Positions 1 through 5,102 of a stretch of 5,102 bases of DNA are shown one piece after another (within the stretch, counting starts at the first letter, position 1; each line of letters starts with the position of its first letter). Source of the stretch: Flavobacteriaceae bacterium (GTDB lineage Bacteria > Bacteroidota > Bacteroidia > Flavobacteriales > Flavobacteriaceae); contig CANJDA010000156.1 in assembly GCA_947472705.1 (NCBI GenBank), positions 1 to 5,102 of the forward strand. The letters are read 5' to 3'. The position numbers and the translations under genes are program-made. Below the pieces are notes generated by a model. The model had not been told where the DNA came from. It did not search any database and saw nothing but the letters and a program-made list of their open reading frames with translations.

Positions 1-1
1 A

Positions 2-1102
2 GTTCTGATGCTACTTGGTTTAATGGGAGGAGGAATTTTTTATTGCCAATTACCTAATCGGCATAAAGCCATTGTCAAATCATATGTTTTCGAAAAACTT
101 GGCATTGTAAACCCAAACTGGAAAGTAGAAAACAAACAAGAAACCTACAAAATGATTTCTCCTGAGTTTTATATAGACGGAATTTACAAATCAATGGAAG
201 GTCCAAAATCTTCTAATTATGTACAATTATCTCAAGACTCAACAGTTCTTTGGTTAACTGGTTTTCATGTAAAAGCGCTTGATGCAAAGTCATTGCAAAC
301 AATTTCAAAAGATTTTATTTGTCATACCAATGTAGATTTTAATGATGTTAAATATTATAGTTCTTTTCATTTAGAAAAAAGAATTGGTACACAATACCCA
401 AGGTTAACTTCGTTATCACACGGCATGGAAAATTTTAGTTTTCCAAAAGGATATGGAGTGCCTATGAAAGGTAACGAATTACTTTACGTGACAACAGAAT
501 CATTAAATCATAACCTTCCAGATGCTAATTTCTGGATACGTCATGAGGTAGACATTAATTATTCTAAAGAAAAAAACCTAAAACCTTTGATGAGTCGTAC
601 CGCCTTTATCATGCTGCCTTATGATAAATATGACCCTTATAAAGAACCCACTGATCCTGGCACCAATCAATGTATACCAGTAGAAACAAAAAATCATAGC
701 TATGATGATGGAAAAGGAAATAAATTGTCTGGGCATTGGGTAGTTCCTCTTGGAAAAAACACCTATAGAAGTGGCATTAATCAACAATTACAAATTCAGG
801 ATAGTTTAAGACTTCATGCTGCTGCCATTCATGTACATCCATTTGCGACCCAAATCAGTTTGTATGATAAAACCTCACATCAAAATGTTTTCACTAGTAA
901 GATTGTGAATCATAAAAATAAAATTGGACTTTCCAGCATTGACCCTTTCTCATCAGAAGATGGAATTTGGCTCTACAAAAATCATGAATATGAGATTGTA
1001 TTAGAAGTCAACAATACTTCAACCATTAGTCAAGATATGATGGGCAGTATGTTTTTATTTTTTTACGATAAAGAGTTGGATGAAATTCTTCAAAAGAAGT
1101 AA
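2..1102 (+). CDS. PHM-like (copper type II monooxygenase fold) protein, probably 5'-truncated
   Basis: Function is not established; I infer a relative of copper type II ascorbate-dependent monooxygenases. Counting from the ATG at 8 (364 aa), a Cys-His pair sits at 105-106 after the strand LWLTGFHVKA. An FPKGYG motif (145-150) precedes NHN with His168. A GHWVVPLG stretch (242-249) precedes HVH (His275, His277), and DMM (Met344/345) lies in a hydrophobic C-terminal strand. From memory, rat PHM uses His107/108 and His172 for CuA and His242, His244 and Met314 for CuB. The spacings from the first His to the second, and from HxH to Met, are close (62 versus 64; 67-68 versus 70). The N-terminus is a hydrophobic segment (about residues 1-14) without the basic residues that normally start a signal or anchor, and the frame stays open to base 2. 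The true start is therefore probably upstream and the ATG at 8 internal. The mature protein would lie outside the cytoplasmic membrane. It is convergent with the moxR operon, so it is not in that transcription unit. Confidence 0.6.
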   Translation, partial: VLMLLGLMGGGIFYCQLPNRHKAIVKSYVFEKLGIVNPNWKVENKQETYKMISPEFYIDGIYKSMEGPKSSNYVQLSQDSTVLWLTGFHVKALDAKSLQTISKDFICHTNVDFNDVKYYSSFHLEKRIGTQYPRLTSLSHGMENFSFPKGYGVPMKGNELLYVTTESLNHNLPDANFWIRHEVDINYSKEKNLKPLMSRTAFIMLPYDKYDPYKEPTDPGTNQCIPVETKNHSYDDGKGNKLSGHWVVPLGKNTYRSGINQQLQIQDSLRLHAAAIHVHPFATQISLYDKTSHQNVFTSKIVNHKNKIGLSSIDPFSSEDGIWLYKNHEYEIVLEVNNTSTISQDMMGSMFLFFYDKELDEILQKK

Positions 1103-1165
1103 AAATTGTTGCCCAATAAATGAAAGATTGTTGGGCAAGAAATAAAAATTATTGGGCAACGATTT
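1103..1165. terminator. Bidirectional terminator-like inverted repeat between convergent genes
   Basis: GTTGCCCAATAA (1108-1119) is perfectly complementary to TTATTGGGCAAC (1149-1160). Pairing extends outward to 1103 and 1165 through one G-U pair and an A-run facing a T-run. The + strand gene stops at 1102 and the - strand moxR stops at 1242, so the element lies where both transcripts should end. Read on the - strand, the tighter hairpin (1138-1131 with 1116-1109) is followed by CAATTTTT, a good intrinsic-terminator tail. On the + strand the long stem is followed by a looser T-rich stretch (GATTTGTTGTTTT). The function is inferred from position and structure. Confidence 0.6.
1109..1159. repeat. 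Three copies of a TTGGGCAA core, one inverted and two direct
   Basis: The 8-base core occurs inverted at 1109-1116 (TTGCCCAA) and directly at 1131-1138 and 1152-1159 (TTGGGCAA). The wider direct copies are TTGTTGGGCAA (1128-1138) and TTATTGGGCAA (1149-1159), which differ at one base. The inverted copy can pair with either one but not both, giving a short-loop hairpin (loop about 8-14 nt) or a long-loop hairpin (loop 29 nt). Confidence 0.75.
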
Positions 1166-1241
1166 GTTGTTTTATCAGTATAAACTGAAAACCGTTTATT
1201 TATACCTTTAAAGTAAATTGCTTTTCCGAAAAAAAATACAG
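1166..1241. other. Remaining intergenic stretch, no gene seen
   Basis: This AT-rich tail of the moxR transcript holds a weak 6-bp inverted repeat, ATAAAC (1180-1185) with GTTTAT (1194-1199). It also carries an uninterrupted A-run just below the moxR stop (T-run on the transcribed strand). No ORF, promoter or RNA structure could be supported. Confidence 0.4.
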
Positions 1242-2195
1242 TTACAATAACTTAGCAATAATCATTTCTTCTGAAATACCTTCGGCATCTGCTTTGTAAT
1301 TCTTAATAATTCTATGGCGTAGTATTCCAACAGCTACTGCTTTTACATCTTCAATATCTGGCGAAAATTTTCCGTTAAAAGCTGCATTTGCTTTAGCTGC
1401 TAAAATTAAGTTTTGTGAAGCCCTAGGTCCTGCTCCCCAATCTAGGTAATTATTGACATATTCAGAAGCTAATTCACTTTTTGGCCTTGTTTTACCTACC
1501 AAAGTAACGGCATATTCCACGACATTATCAGCTACTGGAATTCGACGGATTAAGTGTTGGAAATCAATAATTTCCTGCGCTTGAAACAATGGATTAATTA
1601 CTGGCTTTGCATCAGAAGTAGTGCTTTTTACCACCAAAACTTCCTCGGCAAAAGAAGGATAGTCTAATTTTATGGCAAACATAAAACGGTCTAATTGTGC
1701 TTCTGGCAATGGATAAGTTCCTTCCTGCTCAATTGGGTTTTGGGTTGCTAAAACAAAATAGGGCAAGTCTAGTTTATAGTTTTGACCTGCAATTGTAACC
1801 GCTCTTTCCTGCATAGCTTCGAGTAAAGCCGCTTGGGTTTTTGGTGGTGTTCTATTGATCTCATCAGCCAAAATAATATTGGCAAAAATAGGTCCTTTGA
1901 TAAATTTAAATTGACGACTTTCATCCAAAATTTCACTTCCTAAAATATCCGAAGGCATTAAATCGGGCGTGAATTGAATTCGTTTAAAATCCAATCCTAA
2001 AGCTTGTGAAATGGTATTTACCATCAACGTTTTAGCCAAACCTGGTACACCAACTAGCAAAGCATGTCCACCGGAAAAGATACTTAGTAAAATTTGGTCA
2101 ACCACATCATCTTGACCGACAATAATCTTAGAAATTTCTTTTTTAAGTTCAATTCTTTTTTGAACTAAATTTTGAATGGCAACTACATCAGACAT
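1242..2195 (-). CDS. MoxR-family AAA+ ATPase
   Basis: A 317-aa cytoplasmic AAA+ ATPase of the MoxR family, whose members are thought to remodel or help mature protein complexes using ATP. The family hallmarks are all visible. VGQ is at 26-28 and the Walker A motif GVPGLAKT at 49-56 (Lys55, Thr56). The Walker B motif ILADEIN is at 108-114 (Asp111, Glu112) and is followed by RTPPKTQAALLEAMQE. Sensor 1 is ATQNP at 150-154, the arginine-finger region is LPEAQLDRF at 163-171 (Arg170), and the sensor-2 motif GPRAS is at 256-260. Length is normal and nothing essential is missing, so it should be active. The ATG at 2195 is preceded by AT-rich sequence with no clear Shine-Dalgarno, which is usual in Bacteroidota. 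It is the last gene of the - strand operon, 49 bases after the SurA-like gene. The DUF58 and von Willebrand factor A (Bat) genes that often accompany moxR are not downstream, so its client is unknown. Confidence 0.95.
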   Translation of the reverse strand: MSDVVAIQNLVQKRIELKKEISKIIVGQDDVVDQILLSIFSGGHALLVGVPGLAKTLMVNTISQALGLDFKRIQFTPDLMPSDILGSEILDESRQFKFIKGPIFANIILADEINRTPPKTQAALLEAMQERAVTIAGQNYKLDLPYFVLATQNPIEQEGTYPLPEAQLDRFMFAIKLDYPSFAEEVLVVKSTTSDAKPVINPLFQAQEIIDFQHLIRRIPVADNVVEYAVTLVGKTRPKSELASEYVNNYLDWGAGPRASQNLILAAKANAAFNGKFSPDIEDVKAVAVGILRHRIIKNYKADAEGISEEMIIAKLL

Positions 2196-2201
2196 TTTAA
2201 A

Positions 2202-2217
2202 TTAGGATTTTAGGATT
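2202..2217. repeat. Tandem 8-base duplication in the moxR leader
   Basis: TTAGGATT occurs twice head to tail (2202-2209 and 2210-2217), which reads AATCCTAA twice on the - strand, a few bases before the moxR start. It lies where a ribosome-binding site would be, but it does not resemble the anti-16S sequence. It may be a chance or slippage product. Confidence 0.5.
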
Positions 2218-2244
2218 AAGGAATTTCAATTCTCTAAACTGCTT

Positions 2245-3648
2245 TTATTTTTTTAACCAGTTATTAGCAAAAACACAATCTCTATATTCGCCGTTAATTT
2301 TTATATAGGTTTCTTTTATTTTTTCTTCGCTCCACTTAGCTATTGCTTTGATCTGTTTTTCTTTTAAAGCCAAGTCTTTAATCTTAGTATAATCTTTAGC
2401 ATAATCAGCAGTATGCTCTTCTATTCTATTGGTCACTGTAATGATTTTATATTTTTTACCAGCTCTAGGATCATCATCTAAAATGGGTTGAGTAATGGCA
2501 CTATTTTTCAAATTAGAAACTTCACTATATAAACTAGGATCCATTTTGGTTAATTCAAAATGGGTGTCTTGTGTCTTTGGATTGATCAAAATTCCACCAT
2601 TGGCACGCGTTTCTTTTTCATCAGAAAGTGTACGGGCTGCATCAGCAAAAGTGATTTCTCCTTTTTCAATTCGGTTTTTAATTTGGATTATTTTTTCTTT
2701 GGCATCTTTCAAAGCTTGGTCAGATACTTTTGGCATCATTAAAATATGGCGTAATTCTATGTCTTGACCTAATATTTTTTCTACCATAATTATATGAAAT
2801 CCGAATTCAGTTTCAAAAGGTTCTGAAATTTCACCTTCTCCTAAACTAAAGGCAACATCTTTAAACTCTTTCACAAATTGAGTTTTGCGATTTATTTTAT
2901 AAAAGCCTCCATTGGAAGAAGAACCTCTATCATCTGAATAAATCACGGCCCTTGTTTTAAAACTGGAACCGGCCAAAACTTCAGCTTTAATTTCTTTTAA
3001 TCGATTGATGATACGTTGTTTTTCTTCATCACTTATTTTGGGGGCTACTACAATTTGAGCTACTTCCATTTCAGCACCAAATGTTGGTAATTCACTTTGT
3101 GGAATAGCTTTAAAGAAATTACGGGTTTCTTCTGGAGTTATTTCAACACCATCAATAATTTTTCTTTGCATTTCGGCTCCTAACTTATTGGTCTTGATAA
3201 TGTCAAACAATTCTGTTTTAAATTCATCTTCGCTTCCTTTTTTGAAATATTGGACCACTTTATCCATAGAGCCTAATTGCTCTACCATATAATTCACCTG
3301 CTCATTCAATTTTTCCTTTACTTCCTCATCTTTAATAACTATACTGTCTTGTATGGCTTGATGTGCATATAGTTTTTCTTCTAATAATTTGCCTAACATT
3401 TGACAACGTGTAATGTCTTTTACAGAGTTGCCCTGACTTGATAATTCCAAGAATGATTTATCTATATCCGAATCCAAAATAATATAATCTCCAACGGTAG
3501 CAATAACTCCATCTACTTTTTGTTTACGGTATGTGTTTGGTGTTTTTGTTTTTACCGAATCTTTAATAATTTCTTGTGCATTGGCAAAAAACACAGAGCA
3601 TATAGTGGCAATAATTGCTACTGTAAATTTTTTACTTGTAAACTTCAT
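2245..3648 (-). CDS. SurA-like periplasmic peptidyl-prolyl isomerase
   Basis: A 467-aa secreted parvulin-type folding factor, expected to assist outer-membrane and periplasmic proteins as SurA does in Proteobacteria. Residues 1-24 are a Sec signal peptide: basic MKFTSKKF, a hydrophobic core, and cleavage after Ala-Asn-Ala before Gln25. A SurA_N-type chaperone region follows, opening with VDGVIATVGDYIILDSDID (45-63) and continuing in charged helices to about 180. The first parvulin domain (about 194-290) ends in the canonical FGFHII (282-287). A second domain begins at IELRHILMMP (297-306) and has the NGG turn, but lacks the terminal GFH motif and carries DDDPRAGKKY instead. I chose the ATG at 3648 because the upstream in-frame ATG at 3690 would add 14 charged residues before the signal peptide and deepen the overlap with the preceding gene from 17 to 59 bases. 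AAGGA sits just before the chosen ATG. The 17-base overlap suggests translational coupling. The surA name is withheld because orthology is not proven. Confidence 0.92.
   Translation of the reverse strand: MKFTSKKFTVAIIATICSVFFANAQEIIKDSVKTKTPNTYRKQKVDGVIATVGDYIILDSDIDKSFLELSSQGNSVKDITRCQMLGKLLEEKLYAHQAIQDSIVIKDEEVKEKLNEQVNYMVEQLGSMDKVVQYFKKGSEDEFKTELFDIIKTNKLGAEMQRKIIDGVEITPEETRNFFKAIPQSELPTFGAEMEVAQIVVAPKISDEEKQRIINRLKEIKAEVLAGSSFKTRAVIYSDDRGSSSNGGFYKINRKTQFVKEFKDVAFSLGEGEISEPFETEFGFHIIMVEKILGQDIELRHILMMPKVSDQALKDAKEKIIQIKNRIEKGEITFADAARTLSDEKETRANGGILINPKTQDTHFELTKMDPSLYSEVSNLKNSAITQPILDDDPRAGKKYKIITVTNRIEEHTADYAKDYTKIKDLALKEKQIKAIAKWSEEKIKETYIKINGEYRDCVFANNWLKK
3632..3648 (-). other. 17-base overlap of lipoprotein stop and SurA-like gene start
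   Basis: The codons for Asp-Tyr-Glu near the end of the lipoprotein (GAT TAT GAA) contain the ATG of the next gene in another frame, and the TAA stop follows 14 bases after that ATG. An AAGGA stretch directly upstream is the only Shine-Dalgarno-like sequence seen at a start in the operon, and its spacing of about 2 bases is short. The layout suggests that ribosomes finishing the first gene restart on the second. Confidence 0.7.
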
Positions 3649-4480
3649 AATCCTTGTTTTTAATGGCATCATCCGTGATTTCTTTTTCAAATTTCTTTAT
3701 CAATTCTAATTTTCTCTTGTTCAATATAACTTCTTTCAACGTCGGCTTGATGTATTCAAATGGTGAGATTTGATTTTTATCAATTACATCTGTCACTTTT
3801 ATCAAATAAATATCTTCTTTATCCTGAATCTCCAACTTCTTTCCTGGCCGAATAATTTCATCTCTATTATCTGGATTTATTACAGGAAGCTTAACGTATA
3901 CTTGACTCATATCTACCCAAACAGCATCGTTTAAAGCAAAGCTCTTAAATTGCAAAGCATAAGTATCCCAAAACTTTTTGTCTTTTTTATTATAATCAAA
4001 AAACTTGCTCCTAATAGTGGCAAAACGCGGATTGTCTTTGGAAAGATTTATATATCGCAATCGTACTAATGTTCCGTTGGTTTTAAAATTCTCTTTATTA
4101 TCACTATAATATTTTTTTAACTCTTCTTGACTTACAACAGTGTCAACTGTGCTTTTCACCATTTCCTCAATATAGGCTTTGGTATATAAATCAATTTTAT
4201 ATTGTTTAATTAGGACTGCAAATTCTCTTTTTTTATTATCTGTGATATTTCGTTCGGCCGCTTCAATTAATAATTTTTGACTAGCCCATCTATCTATAAA
4301 ATCCCTTACTATTAATGAGCTGTCTTCTTTTGAAGTTCCTGCTGGAACCAATGTAGCCACATCACTTTTATATAAATAGCTTTTCCCTACTCTTGCAATT
4401 GATTCTGGTTTCTTTCCTGGATTAAAATAACTGCAGGAGCATACCATTAAAAAGAGTAAAAAAAAACTATATCTAATCAT
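3632..4480 (-). CDS. SurA/PpiC-like lipoprotein lacking recognisable parvulin catalytic residues
   Basis: A 282-aa probable lipoprotein. The N-terminus MIRYSFFLLFLMVCSC is a short lipoprotein signal; Cys16 in VCSC fits the lipobox best, while Cys14 has a poor Val before it. The mature part starts with IARVGKSYLYKSDVATLVP (28-46), resembling the opening of SurA N-terminal domains. Helices follow (RDFIDRWASQKLLIEAAERNI, with conserved-looking Trp65) and then TVVSQEELKKYYSDNKENF (115-132), a common linker before parvulin domains. The rest (about 138-260) has a parvulin-like order of strands and helices, including IYLIKVTDVI (224-233), but lacks the GFH motif, so isomerase activity is doubtful. 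A role as a membrane-tethered chaperone or partner of the two flanking folding factors is inferred. The start lies 1 base after the stop of the upstream gene (TAATATG), and the end overlaps the next gene by 17 bases, so the three are almost surely co-translated. It could simply be annotated as a hypothetical protein. Confidence 0.85.
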   Translation of the reverse strand: MIRYSFFLLFLMVCSCSYFNPGKKPESIARVGKSYLYKSDVATLVPAGTSKEDSSLIVRDFIDRWASQKLLIEAAERNITDNKKREFAVLIKQYKIDLYTKAYIEEMVKSTVDTVVSQEELKKYYSDNKENFKTNGTLVRLRYINLSKDNPRFATIRSKFFDYNKKDKKFWDTYALQFKSFALNDAVWVDMSQVYVKLPVINPDNRDEIIRPGKKLEIQDKEDIYLIKVTDVIDKNQISPFEYIKPTLKEVILNKRKLELIKKFEKEITDDAIKNKDYEVYK

Positions 4481-4481
4481 A

Positions 4482-5102
4482 TTAAGGGTTCAATTGTTTT
4501 TTGACATGCTCAAAAACATCACTATTTATTTTTACTGTGAATTCTTGTTTCAAATCATTAACCCAGTTTTGTTCTAAATACTGTTGGTAATCATTAACGA
4601 CTTTACCTTTACATTCATCAAAAGTTTTGACTCCTGCAGGTAACACTTTATCAACTTTGGTTACAAAATAATATTCTCCTTCTTTGAATATATCTGAAAT
4701 TCCGACTTCATATTTTAAACCTTTTGGCAGTGCATCATTCCCTTCTTCAAAAGTGCCACTATTGGTCATAATATTTACTACATTATTAACATTAAGTTTT
4801 GCTTTTATATCTAATGGATCTGTCTTCTTTTTTAACAATGAAAGTGCTTTTTTAATCTCTTCCATTTTAGTAGAAGAAATTATAGTAGCATCTACTCTTC
4901 TTTTCCACATGTGCTCCATTTTGTGATCATCGTAGAACTTTTTCAAACCAATAGTATCTGTTTTGGAACGCTCCCATATTTCTTTCTCCATCAAATCAAA
5001 GAGTAATAATCCATCGCGATATTCTTCCATGACATTGGCAAATTCGGAGAACTCACTTTCTAAATTGTCATCATAATAAGCTGTCAACTGTTCGTCTAAA
5101 AA
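4482..5102 (-). CDS. C-terminal part of a large PpiC/SurA-like folding factor (5' end outside window)
   Basis: The frame is open to the right edge, leaving 206 residues of a longer protein. The only initiator-like codon near the edge is a TTG at 5087, which I read as an internal Leu because the frame continues upstream without a stop (FLDEQ before it). Visible parts are a helical SurA-type segment with EEYRDGLLLFDLMEKEIWERS (about 26-46) and then TDTIGLKKFYDDHKMEHMWKRR (48-69), the usual lead-in to a parvulin-like domain. A degenerate parvulin-like fold follows (about 70-155), including ATIISST (72-78), LKYEVGISDIFKEGEYYFVTKVDKV (129-153) and no GFH motif. The tail DYQQYLEQNWVNDLKQEFTVKINSDVF (171-197) is typical of Bacteroidota peptidyl-prolyl isomerases of about 650 residues, a length recalled from the family and not measured here. 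No signal peptide can be seen because the N-terminus is missing. It is the first of four same-strand genes in view, so the operon promoter lies beyond the edge. Confidence 0.85.
   Translation of the reverse strand, partial: FLDEQLTAYYDDNLESEFSEFANVMEEYRDGLLLFDLMEKEIWERSKTDTIGLKKFYDDHKMEHMWKRRVDATIISSTKMEEIKKALSLLKKKTDPLDIKAKLNVNNVVNIMTNSGTFEEGNDALPKGLKYEVGISDIFKEGEYYFVTKVDKVLPAGVKTFDECKGKVVNDYQQYLEQNWVNDLKQEFTVKINSDVFEHVKKQLNP

Noticed and set aside
578..787. 69-codon open frame on the - strand inside the PHM-like gene
   Set aside because: It lies wholly opposite a longer gene with a coherent protein. Its hydrophobic, Ile/Phe-rich product is what AT-rich antisense sequence gives, and no start signal supports it.
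1180..1199. ATAAAC/GTTTAT inverted repeat as a second terminator
   Set aside because: Only 6 AT-rich pairs and no U-tract directly after it on either strand; easily a chance occurrence in this composition.
2196..2244. Possible separate promoter for moxR in the 49-base gap
   Set aside because: I found no pair matching the Bacteroidota TTTG / TAnnTTTG promoter pattern, and the short gap fits an operon better.
2495..2767. Open frames on the + strand (to 2742 and 2767) opposite the SurA-like gene
   Set aside because: Two overlapping antisense frames within a well-supported gene, with no recognisable protein features, so shadows of the real coding strand.
4684..4926. 80-codon open frame on the + strand opposite the large folding factor
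   Set aside because: Antisense to a supported coding region, with a low-complexity hydrophobic product and no start signal.
5085..5087. TTG as the start of the right-edge gene
   Set aside because: The frame stays open to the window edge, and the visible sequence begins inside a helical SurA-type region with no signal peptide, so the gene is cut and not started here.
1..5102. Mobile element, CRISPR array, tRNA/rRNA or defence system
   Set aside because: No spaced direct repeats, transposase or integrase, RNA gene or defence motif was seen. The content is envelope folding genes, a MoxR ATPase and one copper-protein-like gene.

Overview
The window is AT-rich and has the look of a Bacteroidota genome, most likely a Flavobacterium-like member of the Flavobacteriia. 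The evidence is Lys/Asn/Ile-rich proteins, a signal peptide ending in Ala-Asn-Ala-Gln, starts with weak or no Shine-Dalgarno sequences, and a run of SurA/PpiC-like periplasmic folding factors next to a MoxR ATPase. The genus is inferred from style and gene content, not proven.

Layout: the left fifth (about 2-1102, + strand) holds one gene for a probably exported or membrane-anchored protein. Its spacing of His and Met residues resembles the copper type II monooxygenase fold of peptidylglycine alpha-hydroxylating monooxygenase (PHM). It is probably cut at its 5' end by the window edge. A 139-base intergenic region follows, with a compact set of inverted repeats that fits a terminator shared by two convergent transcription units.

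The other four fifths (1242-5102, all - strand) is a tightly packed operon read right to left. First comes the C-terminal part of a large parvulin/SurA-like folding factor, cut by the right edge. Next is a small SurA-like lipoprotein without recognisable parvulin catalytic residues, 1 base downstream. Then comes a secreted SurA-like peptidyl-prolyl isomerase with two parvulin-type domains, which overlaps the lipoprotein gene by 17 bases. Last is a MoxR-family AAA+ ATPase after 49 bases. The first three proteins probably act together in the periplasm on outer-membrane and secreted proteins. The MoxR ATPase is cytoplasmic and its link to them is unknown.

The operon's promoter lies beyond the right edge and that of the + strand gene beyond the left edge. 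I saw no RNA gene, mobile element or CRISPR array. Most of the window is conserved housekeeping sequence. The points most worth a second look are the PHM-like copper protein, the catalytically degenerate parvulin series, and the MoxR gene without its usual partners.
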